Assembly (NCBI RefSeq): GCF_900109545.1
Contig: NZ_FOAP01000024.1
Span: forward strand, 1 to 64,000
Direction: 5' to 3'
Length of the DNA: 64,000 bases
Source of the DNA: Stigmatella aurantiaca
GTDB lineage: Bacteria > Myxococcota > Myxococcia > Myxococcales > Myxococcaceae
Position numbers and translations under genes: made by a program. Positions 44,501-52,920 of this stretch are shown in pieces. The notes under the pieces were generated by a model. The model did no database searches, was not told the origin of the DNA, and saw only the letters and a program-made list of their open reading frames with translations. The first letter of the stretch is position 1. Each line of letters starts with the position of its first letter.

Positions 44501-45905
44501 AACGTTGTCTTCGGGGGAGATACCGGACGCGGTCGCTTTCCAATCCGCTTACACTTCAAAGAGTGCACTAGATCCGACTACTATTGCGCCGAACGCTGCG
44601 AACTCGGTCCACGTAGTAGCGGAACGTCGAAGGGAAAAGCTCCATTCGGGCCTTCGGTCGGAGGAGGATCTATGTCGGCTGTTCTCCCTTACACCGGAGC
44701 GCGTGGTGCAGATGCGCCGATCCTTGGGGCTCCTGCGAACCGAAGATGTTGAGCGGGCTGCTTCTGACATCGTTAGTTGGGCAGTTGGCGCTGCTTTCGG
44801 GCGCTGGGACGTGCGTCTTCTCGACCATACAGGCTGGACACCGGGCTGGTTGGACCCATGGGGCCCACTTCCGGTTTGTCCTCTCGGCCAACTCGTCGAT
44901 GGGAGTGGGCTCCCAGCTTCCGCAGAGAGAATTGCGTCGTCCGAATGGTGGCTGTCGCGCCGAGAAGCCACAATCCCGCCACGCGTTGTAGAGCACAACG
45001 GCTGTCGATGGCTCGTAGACGAGAGCGGAAACCGCGTTGCAGAAGCAGAGGTAGCCGCCGCCGAATACCCGCTGACTGTAGCGTGGGACGGCATTTTGCG
45101 AGATGACGCTCTTGAGGACGGATCGCCTACTCGCCACCCGATGGACCTGTCGCGTCGGGTGCAGCAGGTATTTGAGCTGGTGTGGGCAACGGAGCACGCC
45201 GCGCGTGAGGCTGAATTGGCCGACGCACTCGGGGTCGCCTCGCTGCGCGACTGGTTCCGGCGGACGGACAGCTTTTTCTCGGACCACCTTAAGCGCTACA
45301 GCAAGAGTGGACGAAAGGCGCCGATCTACTGGCCCCTGTCCACGGACGACGGGTTGCTCACTCTTTGGATATATTACCCCCGGCTCAACGCTTCCATGCT
45401 GGCCGGGCTAGTGAATCATCTTGACCAGCACCTTGCCTACCTTCGGCGCGAGGTAGACGCCTTGGAACTACGGCGCAAGCAGCTTCGTGTATCGGACGCC
45501 GACCAAGCACGCGCGGACACGCTGGCGGGGGCCATCGAAAGCCGTACTCGCATGCTGAACACGTTGCGTGGCTTGGTGGACCGCGCTTGGTCGCCCCACT
45601 TGGACGATGGTGTTGTGGTTACCGCAGGCCCGCTTCGCGATCTTTTCCGACACCGCGATTGGCGCAAACTCGTTAACGAGGTGTGGGCCGAGATGATGGA
45701 CGGGGAGCACGACTGGTCGCATGTCGCAATGTGGGCACGGCCGGACGAGGTGTTAAGGCGCTGTCGTACCGAGAAAGACCTCGCTATCGCGCACAATCGC
45801 CTTGACCTCTATATCGAACCGGCACCGACCAACCGCCGAGGGCGGAAGAAGGTAACGCAGCTCGAACTCGACGCCGCTGCCGACGAGGAGATGGGTGATG
45901 ACTGA
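41580..45905 (+). CDS. pglX: PglX, BREX adenine-specific DNA methyltransferase
   Basis: 1441 residues, slightly longer than typical type 1 PglX (about 1200). SAM-binding motif I LRVLDPACGSGHFLLYAYDV at about residue 288-307 and catalytic NPPF in DVVLMNPPFGHP at about 540 define an N6-adenine methyltransferase; a C-terminal target-recognition region follows. In BREX it methylates one strand of a short non-palindromic motif, marking self DNA; it is also needed for exclusion. RBS lies in the brxC 3' end. The stop overlaps the start of the ATPase gene by eight bases. No frameshift or tandem phase-variable repeat is visible. Confidence 0.92.
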   Translation: MALHPKARKILTKAVNACRDALERDTRDQLERVFGFQRSGVPRPVTSLELDPSELAISEALREWHRHLTGLFRGTQEERQNQALNRMLTETAFTVLHRLVALCMMEERGVLPVAVLRAGEQSEGFRLYANSAQGGLGDTTATYRAFLERVFDEVTGDLGVIFDRREPASLVFPSETCLRAVVGKLTDSELAEVWGDDETIGWVYQDFHSEKERKQMRGGKNVPADGYALAVCNQLFTPRWVVELLTDNTLGRIWIEMNGGESPMMEELPSLHRGEAHHAIPRKDPRDLRVLDPACGSGHFLLYAYDVLERIYEEAWQRHYSAPGRKGLREDYPDHAVFRRVLPTLILRHNLFGVDIDRRPLQVAALALWLRAQRSWREEEVRYSDRPPITRTNLVCAEPMPGDAKLLSEFTADLKPPVLGELVQQVWHAMRQVGETGLLLRIDQEIRSAVKRAREAWTGSSPSPDDGELFPNWDGRRHQIRELAPDPGFWDEAEGRVLQAIESYAARAAEGERILKRLFAEDAERGFAFIDLSRLRFDVVLMNPPFGHPAAGTKEELDAAYPACGHEIYAMFFQRTLELTTPYGRVGAITERDWLSQKTLRRLREQVFGEKAAVVLGVDICFGALEAKVETAAVVVDRRADLDTEALWVRLATTERKEQALQSALRGDTPGLVHTTTARRFRMLPLGAYAYWMSKRLADRVAKDSAVIQKGVTIKQGTATAEDFRFVRAHWEVEPGVIGLNRKWPRFAKGGEYRHFWDDVHLLLKWDGNGEELKAFSRSVVRNENWIGMPGIFWPLRTNLPLNPRVLPAGCAFGHKAPTAFADRDMRPSVLAVLSARPTYLLLLPWLNTNDWSSRSISKSYEVGVVNSMPWPGELKLGHKVEEIVLSAIGHARAGQLVEDETAETCAAFVLPTGLCKNAGTLASLGEARARSREEAFVALATASARIDEAVASAYDFDYRDHEVLSQEMEPGVETLSSGEIPDAVAFQSAYTSKSALDPTTIAPNAANSVHVVAERRREKLHSGLRSEEDLCRLFSLTPERVVQMRRSLGLLRTEDVERAASDIVSWAVGAAFGRWDVRLLDHTGWTPGWLDPWGPLPVCPLGQLVDGSGLPASAERIASSEWWLSRREATIPPRVVEHNGCRWLVDESGNRVAEAEVAAAEYPLTVAWDGILRDDALEDGSPTRHPMDLSRRVQQVFELVWATEHAAREAELADALGVASLRDWFRRTDSFFSDHLKRYSKSGRKAPIYWPLSTDDGLLTLWIYYPRLNASMLAGLVNHLDQHLAYLRREVDALELRRKQLRVSDADQARADTLAGAIESRTRMLNTLRGLVDRAWSPHLDDGVVVTAGPLRDLFRHRDWRKLVNEVWAEMMDGEHDWSHVAMWARPDEVLRRCRTEKDLAIAHNRLDLYIEPAPTNRRGRKKVTQLELDAAADEEMGDD

Positions 45906-47094
45906 GTCGATTCGGGTTCAGGTAGACGAAATTCGCCTGCGGAACTTTCGGGCTTTCGAGAATGCCCGGCTGCGGCTTTCGGATTTGACGTTCGTGCTGG
46001 GGCGAAACGGGAGTGGGAAGTCGAGCTTGCTCGACGCGGTAGAGTTCCTGCGAGAGTGTATCGAGGATAGCCTGCCGAATGCCCTCGATCGCCGAGGTGG
46101 TATTCTCAAGGTACGCCGTGTGGGAGCCGACAATGAATCCGACTCACGACTAGGCTTGGCGGTATGCCTGCGGCTCCAAGTCGGTGAGCGCACTCTCTCA
46201 GCCGTGTATGGTTTCGAACTTCACGGGACGTCGGGTACCCCTGGCTACTCCGTGAGAGAGGGCATCCAGTTTGCCGGCGGTGGCGGGCCATCTTTCGACC
46301 GCAGAGACGACAACTTCGAATCTTCGATTAAAATCAGTCCGGTTCCTCCAGCGATGCGGCTAGTCCTCCCGCATGTGCTAGGCGCAGATAGCGTGTGGGA
46401 AGCGATAGGACAGGCCATTGGGGGCCTGCGGGCCTACCAGCTTGATCCTTCAGTTATCGGGAGCTTGCCCCCTATCGACGAAGGCTCGCGTCTTGCGCGT
46501 AACGGCGTGAACGTAGGGGATGTTTTGCGCCACCTCGAAGGCGGGAGAGAGCACCGCTGGATCGAGGAGCACATTGCCGCATTCACCGATGGGGTCCAAA
46601 AGGTGCGCACGGATTCGGTAATCGGGCGACGCCTGCTGCTTATAGAGCAAGATACCGGTACGGGAACCTTCACAACCTTCGATGCGACGCAGATATCTCA
46701 GGGAACGTTGCGTGCCCTCGCGGTGCTGCTCGCGCTTCGTCAGCAGCCGGCACCTACCCTCGTGCTCATCGATGAGATTGAGAACTCTGTTCATCCGAGC
46801 GCGGTTGCCGTACTTGTTGGTGCCGCTGAAGCAATGTGCGGCGCATTCCCCGTGGTGCTGACGTCCCACTCTCCTGAGGTGCTCTCGCATCCAGCATGTA
46901 CTGCGGAGCGTGTGCGCTTAGTGGAGTGGCAGAAGGGGCGAAGCCGGGTACACAGGCTCAACGAGGACACGGCCAAGGCGGTGAGCCCTCTCAATACCGT
47001 AGGTGACATGCTGCGCTCCAATGCGTTGTGGCCAGAGGAGCATCCGGAGGAACTGGAGGGCGACCTGTTCACCATTTCGGAGCCCTCGGCATGA
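45898..47094 (+). CDS. AAA family ATPase (AAA_21/OLD-like) embedded in the BREX operon
   Basis: 398 residues. SMC/ABC-like ATPase: RVQVDEIRLRNFRAFENARL, Walker A LGRNGSGKSSLLDAVEFL (about residues 35-52), signature-like ISQGTLRALAVLLAL, Walker B PTLVLIDEIENSVHPSA and H-loop VVLTSHSPEVLSHP. This is the ATPase half of OLD-type and PARIS-type (AAA15) defence proteins without the fused TOPRIM. ATG 45898 is preferred; the GTG just upstream is possible. It overlaps pglX by eight bases and the DUF4276 gene by four, so it belongs to the BREX transcript rather than being a later separate insertion. It probably acts with the DUF4276 protein. Confidence 0.88.
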   Translation: MTESIRVQVDEIRLRNFRAFENARLRLSDLTFVLGRNGSGKSSLLDAVEFLRECIEDSLPNALDRRGGILKVRRVGADNESDSRLGLAVCLRLQVGERTLSAVYGFELHGTSGTPGYSVREGIQFAGGGGPSFDRRDDNFESSIKISPVPPAMRLVLPHVLGADSVWEAIGQAIGGLRAYQLDPSVIGSLPPIDEGSRLARNGVNVGDVLRHLEGGREHRWIEEHIAAFTDGVQKVRTDSVIGRRLLLIEQDTGTGTFTTFDATQISQGTLRALAVLLALRQQPAPTLVLIDEIENSVHPSAVAVLVGAAEAMCGAFPVVLTSHSPEVLSHPACTAERVRLVEWQKGRSRVHRLNEDTAKAVSPLNTVGDMLRSNALWPEEHPEELEGDLFTISEPSA

Positions 47095-47744
47095 AGCCGA
47101 AGATGATCGCGGCCATCGTGGAAGGGCAAGGAGAGGAGCATTCCATTCCCGCGCTTGTGCACCGATGGATCTCGGTGCGAGGGTTACATGGGCGGCTCAC
47201 CCTGGCTTCACGCGTGGTCACGGCAAAGGGGGTCGGTCGGCTCAAGGCGCCATATGACCCTGCACGTCATGTTGGCATCGAGCACTATGTTGAGGCAGCG
47301 ATGCGCGGTCGGCCGGACGGGTTGCTCGTGCTGCTCGATGCTGACGACGAGTGTCTGAAGCGAAGCCGAGGCAACGGGCTCGCTCAGGAATTGCTTGAGC
47401 GGGCGCGCTCACACGCACGAGGGTGTCCCGTCTCCGTAGTTGTGGCCGACAGAGAATTCGAAGCGTGGTTCCTTGAGTACCTCGACCTCCTTTGGGAGGC
47501 TGGGTGCTTCCCCGATCTCAGTACTCGCCCAGAGCCTATTCTCAATGCCCATGAGCGTGCTGGGTGCAAGAGGGCGGTGGGCCGCACGATGGGCACGGCG
47601 TATAACCCTGCGGTGCATCAGCGCACCCTCGTAGCTGGGCTACCTGTCGATACTCGCATTGAAGGTGGACCTCGCTCGTATCGGAAGCTCATGAAGGAAC
47701 TCAGCCGACTAGCTGACGCGCTCGGGGTGGGAGGTCTCGCATGA
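47091..47744 (+). CDS. DUF4276 family protein, TOPRIM-like partner of the ATPase
   Basis: 217 residues. DUF4276 landmarks: MIAAIVEGQGEEHSIPALVH, LLVLLDADDEC, VSVVVADREFEAWFL. The conserved Glu in VEGQGEE plus the DxD in LLDADDE are arranged as in TOPRIM metal sites of OLD nucleases and AriB-like proteins, suggesting a nuclease; this is inference from motif order. Overlaps both neighbours by four bases (ATGA at each end). With the preceding ATPase it recreates a split OLD-type architecture. Confidence 0.82.
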   Translation: MKPKMIAAIVEGQGEEHSIPALVHRWISVRGLHGRLTLASRVVTAKGVGRLKAPYDPARHVGIEHYVEAAMRGRPDGLLVLLDADDECLKRSRGNGLAQELLERARSHARGCPVSVVVADREFEAWFLEYLDLLWEAGCFPDLSTRPEPILNAHERAGCKRAVGRTMGTAYNPAVHQRTLVAGLPVDTRIEGGPRSYRKLMKELSRLADALGVGGLA

Positions 47745-50284
47745 CCGTACGCGACTATGTAGTTCAACAGGTAATGGAGCGTCTGCGCGACCGTCGCATT
47801 CTTGTCTGGTACGATCCGGAAGGGGACTTCTACGACTTGTTTCGAGAGTTCCCTATGCCACGGTTGATTCGAGCGGATGCAAGGCATTCCGTGTTGGAAG
47901 CCCGTCGCGCTGCTGACGGAGCGTGGCGGAAAACCTTCGATCCTGACCGAATGCAAGGCTCACCGGACCCCGTCCTCATATACGTGCCTAAGGTACGTGG
48001 CAGCGACGCCGAGGTACGGCGTACGGAGCCCTTTGAAGCCTTCGCTCTCGCGGGGGCGGCCTTCGGTGGCACGCCAGGCGAGCAACTATCGTCGCTAGCG
48101 CGCCGTGCACTGGTGGGTCGAGAGGACGAGGTAGACCGCCTGTTCGCGGCGACGCGTCCGACGTTGGCCCAGTTGGATAGCCTCGCGGCGGGAGAGCGGT
48201 ATCCTGCTCTGCGCGAAGGATTGGGCAAGGACGTTCCTGTAGAGATTGCGGCCGAAGTGTTCACCCATCGTGATACGGTGCGGAGCGTGTGTGTGCGCGC
48301 GCCGACAGCGCTCGTCGAACTGCGACACATCCTCTCCAATGTGTACGGCTTCCAGGTGCCAGACGGCACGCAGATTGATGCGCTTGCCGAAGCATTCGTC
48401 CGATGGGTGCTGCTCTCCGAATTCTTCTTCGATCTGCCAAGCCAGCTGCCCCAGGAACTTGTTCATCAGCCTCGTGCTGACGACATACGGCGGCAAGCGG
48501 TGTACGACCTGTGTGATCGACTTCGGCTAGACACCCACCGGCGCGAATTCTATGTGGAGGAGGCAGAGCGCGTGGAGCATGCGCTGGGTTTGATGCGTCT
48601 CGGCGAGCGCTCTACGGCCTTTGGAGATCGAGACACGTTCCCGTTTGAGGATCGCGCTGCGCTTCGACGCGCTCAGGAACTGGCGTTGGGTGGGGACGTG
48701 GCGGGGGCTCGCAAACTGCTCACGGTTCGTAAGGACTCGGTCTGGCGCCTTGATGTGGAGCGCGACCAACTCTGGCGCCTGCTTGGCCGTTGCTTGGAAC
48801 TGCTGGAGGCGGGCGCAGCTTGGGAGACAAGCGCGCCGCGTGCCGCTAGCCACGTAGGTGAGCATGTCCGCGCCTACTGCGATGACGAAAGGGGGCTATG
48901 GAAGGTTGATCAGGCACAGCGGCTGATGGAGCAGGCTGCGGTGCATCCCGCAGCCCGAGAGGGCGTATTGGCAGTTTTGGAGCATGGGCGCACCCGCTAT
49001 CGAAACTGGGTTGAGCAAGCTCAGGACGCATTCCTGATTGCCGTGGGACGTGAAGGCTGGCCGCCGGAAGGTGTTACCCGCCAGACGTCCACCTATGCGC
49101 GTCAGGTCGGGCCAGCCTTCAGCGACAATCGGAAAGTGGCGTACTTCTTGGTGGATGCGCTGCGCTACGAAATGGGATGGGAGCTGGCGAAGCGCCTGGA
49201 GGCGCTTGGCGCGGTGCACGTCGAGCCCGCCGCGGGGGTGGTGCCCGCCGAAACTGTTTTTGGCATGGCAGCGCTAGTTCCAGGGGCGGAGGCTTCCTTC
49301 ACGTGCAGGATCGACCGCGATGAGCTGGTCCCGGTGGTAGGTGGAAGGGCGATCAATGATGTTCCTGCCCGTATGGAGGCTTTCCGCGCAGTTGCAGGCT
49401 CCCGCTTTCGGGACATGCGGCTCGGCGAAGTGTTGTCCCAGCCCAGCAAGCAACTCAAGGTATCGTTGGGCACGATGGATCTCATCGTGGTTCGCAGCAC
49501 GGAGATTGACGAGTTCGGTGAGCGGACTGATCCACTCACCGCTCGTCAGTTCATGACTGAGGTAGTCGGTCACCTGCTTGCAGCAGCCTCTCGGTTGGTG
49601 GAACTGGGATTCCGCCGACTCGTCTTCGCTGCCGACCACGGCTACATATTGCTCCCTGAAGCTCTCCCAGGCGACACCGTGCCTGAGCCGTCCGGTACCT
49701 GGTTGCTGCGGAAACGGCGGAGTCTTGTCGGTGAGATCGTCGGTCGTTCTGACCTCGTGCATGTGCTCTCGGCGCCCGCGCTGGGCGTCATCGGGCCGGT
49801 CAAGGACGTTGCAGTAGCCCCACGCATGCGGACTTTCCGAGTAGGGAATGGCTACTTCCACGAGGGGATATCGCTCCAAGAGTGCGTTGTACCGCTTGTA
49901 GTTGTTGAGGCGAAGGGGCCATTGAAGGGAGGTAATCAATCTGTTCGCGTCGACCTGACCTTCAAGTCGGGCCAGTTTACGAATCGCATCTTGCTGATTA
50001 CGGCGACTGCAAGTTTCGGCGACATGTTCACGGACGAGGCGGTTCCAGTCCGTATTACGGTGCAGCACGCATCTTCTAACGACAGTGTTGGTATCCTTGG
50101 CGATCTTGACGAGCGGGACGATGCAACAGGGCTTGTAAGCCTCAAGCCGAGGCAGCCGGTGAAGTTGCCAATTCGCATCGCTGACGACTTCCGAGGAGAC
50201 GCCATCGTGATTCGTGCACTGCACGCGACCCTGCCAGATGTTGAGTACGGTCGTCTTGTGCTCAAGAACGGAACCTTGGAGTAA
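47741..50284 (+). CDS. pglZ: PglZ, BREX alkaline-phosphatase-superfamily protein
   Basis: 847 residues. N-terminus DRRILVWYDPEGDFYDLFRE is the usual PglZ opening. The alkaline-phosphatase-fold core has the metal-site block VAYFLVDALRYEMGWELAKR (about residues 466-485), later FAADHGYILLPE (about 629) and GYFHEGISLQECVVPLVVVE. PglZ is essential for all BREX types; it is reported to act as a metal-dependent phosphodiesterase or nuclease. A C-terminal immunoglobulin-like region (KSGQFTNRILLI) closes the protein. ATGA overlap with the DUF4276 gene; brxL starts four bases after its stop. Confidence 0.93.
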   Translation: MTVRDYVVQQVMERLRDRRILVWYDPEGDFYDLFREFPMPRLIRADARHSVLEARRAADGAWRKTFDPDRMQGSPDPVLIYVPKVRGSDAEVRRTEPFEAFALAGAAFGGTPGEQLSSLARRALVGREDEVDRLFAATRPTLAQLDSLAAGERYPALREGLGKDVPVEIAAEVFTHRDTVRSVCVRAPTALVELRHILSNVYGFQVPDGTQIDALAEAFVRWVLLSEFFFDLPSQLPQELVHQPRADDIRRQAVYDLCDRLRLDTHRREFYVEEAERVEHALGLMRLGERSTAFGDRDTFPFEDRAALRRAQELALGGDVAGARKLLTVRKDSVWRLDVERDQLWRLLGRCLELLEAGAAWETSAPRAASHVGEHVRAYCDDERGLWKVDQAQRLMEQAAVHPAAREGVLAVLEHGRTRYRNWVEQAQDAFLIAVGREGWPPEGVTRQTSTYARQVGPAFSDNRKVAYFLVDALRYEMGWELAKRLEALGAVHVEPAAGVVPAETVFGMAALVPGAEASFTCRIDRDELVPVVGGRAINDVPARMEAFRAVAGSRFRDMRLGEVLSQPSKQLKVSLGTMDLIVVRSTEIDEFGERTDPLTARQFMTEVVGHLLAAASRLVELGFRRLVFAADHGYILLPEALPGDTVPEPSGTWLLRKRRSLVGEIVGRSDLVHVLSAPALGVIGPVKDVAVAPRMRTFRVGNGYFHEGISLQECVVPLVVVEAKGPLKGGNQSVRVDLTFKSGQFTNRILLITATASFGDMFTDEAVPVRITVQHASSNDSVGILGDLDERDDATGLVSLKPRQPVKLPIRIADDFRGDAIVIRALHATLPDVEYGRLVLKNGTLE

Positions 50285-50288
50285 CCCG

Positions 50289-52322
50289 ATGGAGCGGGAT
50301 GGCCTCGACCTCAAGCTGAACGTTGCATTTCCGGGAAAGGTGGTTCGTAAGGATCTGCTCCACCAGATCAAGGGCGGCGAGAACGTGCCGTCCTACGTCC
50401 TTGAGTATTTGCTCGGGCGCTATTGTGCGTCAGAGGACGAGGGCGAGATCCAACTCGGTATCGAGACTGTGAAAGAGACATTACGGAAGAATTATTTCCG
50501 TCAGGACGAGGCGAACAAGGCAAAGGCCCTCGTTGAGCGACACGGGAGGTACCGCTTCATCGACCGCATTGAGGTTCGGTTCGTACCGAGTGAGACCAAG
50601 TATTGGGCCTCTATGGATAACTTCGGGTACGACCGCATCCATATTCCTGACGAGTTTCACCGTCGGTACGATCGTCTCCTCGAAGGTGGCATCTGGGCCA
50701 TGATCGACTTGGAGTTCAAAGTCGACGAGGAGACAGGGAAGGGCAGCAGCCCGTTTCACGTCGCGGACATCAAGCCCATACAACTCGCCCGTTTCGATCT
50801 TGAGGACTTCTGCGAGGCGAGGCGGCAGTTCACCACGGCCGAGTGGATTGACGTGCTGCTGCGCACTATCGGACTTGAGTCGGCGCGCTTTGATGATCGT
50901 CGCAAGCTGATGAACCTCACGCGGCTCATTTCGCTGGTCGAGAAGAACTTCAATTTCATTGAGCTTGGCCCTCGAGGAACTGGCAAGTCCTATGCTTTTT
51001 CGGAGTTTTCGCCCTACAGCATCCTTGTTTCTGGCGGCAAGGCCAGCACGGCGAATCTTTTCTACAACAACGCCCGTCGCAAAGTCGGTCTGGTCGGCCA
51101 TTGGGACGTCGTGGCTTTCGATGAGGTCGGCGGCATGCGTGTCACCGATCCCGATACCATCCAGATCATGAAGGATTACATGGCGAATGGGCGGTTCAGC
51201 CGTGGCGTAACGCAGGTCCACGCCGACGCTTCGCTCGTATTCATTGGTAATCTGAACCATCCGGTTGAAACGCTGGTGTCATCGAGCGCGCTCGACCTGT
51301 TTCAGCCGTTGCCCCGAGAATTCGATCTCGCAGTGATTGATCGTTTCCACTTCTACCTGCCGGGATGGGAACTCCCAAAGAATTCGCGAGCTCTGCTAAC
51401 GGAGCACTACGGCTTTGTGACGGACTACCTGGCGGAGGCGTTTCACACACTGCGCAAGGACAACCGCTTCGATGCGTTGAATGGTGAGTTCCGCCTCGGC
51501 TCTCACGTTGAGGGGCGTGACGCCAACGGCATTAAGCGTACCGTGAGCGGACTTCTGAAGTTGCTGCATCCACACGGAGAGTGGAGTCGCGACGAACTTC
51601 GCTCCTATTTGGAGCTTGCAATGGAAGGACGCCGTCGCGTGAAGGAGCAACTCAAGAAGCGCGGCTCCTTCGAGTTCTTCAAGACGAGTTTCTCGTATAT
51701 TGACGAGCACGATGGCAGGGAACTCGTTGTTGGTGTTCCAGAACAAGGCGGCCAAGGAGCCATCGTCCAAGACGCGCTTGCACCCGGGGCGATCTACACC
51801 GCGACTGTTGATGCGGAGTCGCGGGTGTCTCTGATGCGAATCGAGATCGGCATGTCGCCGGGGACTGGCAAACTCCGGATGCCCGCAGGCATGGGGAAGG
51901 GGCTGAAGGAGTCACTCAATCGAGCGTGGGCCTATCTTCACTCCGTGAAGGAACGCGCCGGATTGGCTCCGATCATCGCCACAAAGGACTTCGCCGTCGA
52001 GGCGGTTAATCTCTCAGGAGGAGGTGGTGAGCCCGAATGTGGGGTCGCGTTCTTCGTGGCACTCATGTCGGCGCTCCAGAATCGTAATGTCGAGGGAGGG
52101 ACCGTCGTGCTCGGCGACCTGACGGTGCAGGGCAATATCCGAGCGCCGGTTTCCATTGCCGAGTGCGTTCAGATGGCGCTGGATAATGGTGCGCTGAGGG
52201 TCATCGTACCGGTTGCGACGAAGAAGCAAATCTCGGTGCTTCCCGAGGAGGTCGTCGAGAAGCTCGACATCGTCTTCTATGGCGACGTGGATCGAGCTGT
52301 GATGAAGGCGATGGCGGGATGA
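50289..52322 (+). CDS. brxL: BrxL, AAA+ Lon/MCM-like BREX protein
   Basis: 677 residues from ATG 50289. N-terminal domain with LRKNYFRQDEANKAKALVER; AAA+ core with Walker A NFIELGPRGTGKSYAFSEFS (about residue 224) and Walker B WDVVAFDEVGGMRVTDPDT. The C-terminal Lon-related domain contains NLSGGGGEPECGVAFFVALM and GGTVVLGDLTVQGNIRAPVS; the GPSAG catalytic-serine motif of Lon is absent, so proteolysis is unlikely. Published BrxL is an MCM-like DNA-bound ring needed for restriction but not methylation. It is the hallmark last gene of type 1 (and type 4) BREX. Last gene of the operon. Confidence 0.93.
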   Translation: MERDGLDLKLNVAFPGKVVRKDLLHQIKGGENVPSYVLEYLLGRYCASEDEGEIQLGIETVKETLRKNYFRQDEANKAKALVERHGRYRFIDRIEVRFVPSETKYWASMDNFGYDRIHIPDEFHRRYDRLLEGGIWAMIDLEFKVDEETGKGSSPFHVADIKPIQLARFDLEDFCEARRQFTTAEWIDVLLRTIGLESARFDDRRKLMNLTRLISLVEKNFNFIELGPRGTGKSYAFSEFSPYSILVSGGKASTANLFYNNARRKVGLVGHWDVVAFDEVGGMRVTDPDTIQIMKDYMANGRFSRGVTQVHADASLVFIGNLNHPVETLVSSSALDLFQPLPREFDLAVIDRFHFYLPGWELPKNSRALLTEHYGFVTDYLAEAFHTLRKDNRFDALNGEFRLGSHVEGRDANGIKRTVSGLLKLLHPHGEWSRDELRSYLELAMEGRRRVKEQLKKRGSFEFFKTSFSYIDEHDGRELVVGVPEQGGQGAIVQDALAPGAIYTATVDAESRVSLMRIEIGMSPGTGKLRMPAGMGKGLKESLNRAWAYLHSVKERAGLAPIIATKDFAVEAVNLSGGGGEPECGVAFFVALMSALQNRNVEGGTVVLGDLTVQGNIRAPVSIAECVQMALDNGALRVIVPVATKKQISVLPEEVVEKLDIVFYGDVDRAVMKAMAG

Positions 52323-52920
52323 GCATTGTTCATGAGCATTGTGCAGCCTGTATTGTCCGCCTCAGTCAAAGCAGGTTGGCTCGTCGGGAGGGTTCTTGCC
52401 GGGCTCTTCCGTGCCGTTGCTCCTGGTGGCAAAAGAATGCGGACGCCGCGTGTAGCGACGCCCGCTCCTTGGAGTCAGCGTGTGTGGCGCTCATGTCGCC
52501 CCAGGGCTTCGGCCAGGGCTGCCAGGAATGCCGCCACGGCATCCTGTATCGCGCGCGAGCGGAGGGGCTCCGAGATTCAGTCCATGTGAAGCACCTCTTC
52601 CCTACGCCGCTGCGAGCTGCACGTGGGACGCGTCCGCAATCGCGAAGAGGGCCTGCTGCTTCAGGCTGACCGCGCTACCGATCCAGATGGACTCAAGGCG
52701 GGCCTCCTCAGCGCTCTTGCCCTTGGTCGCGCGGGTTGAGAGTCCCCCGCTTCCTCGGCCTACCCTGTCGACAGATTCCTCTGCTCTCTGTCCTCTCCTA
52801 CTCGCCCCTCAGACAGCCCAGTCCGGTGAACGCTTACGGGAAGACTTCCCTCCCGGCTGGTTTGGACGGGTAGACGTCCCCAAGCCCAAGAACTCATCGG
52901 TCCCTATTCGAAAAAATGCG
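52323..52920. other. Degenerate stretch at the right end of the island
   Basis: Nearly 600 bases without a convincing gene. On the minus strand, a frame without start ends at TAG 52602-52604 with coding-like residues (SAEEARLESIWIGSAVSLKQ then ALFAIADASHVQLAAA), and a second short piece just beyond reads AIQDAVAAFLAALAEALGRH before a stop; both look like tails of decayed genes. No copy of the tRNA-Leu 3' end was found here, so no attR can be assigned. No hairpin plus T-run for brxL termination is evident. Confidence 0.45.

Noticed and set aside
41580-45905. Type IIG restriction enzyme instead of PglX
   Set aside because: No PD-(D/E)XK nuclease motif could be seen at the N-terminus, and the gene order with brxC, pglZ and brxL fits BREX.
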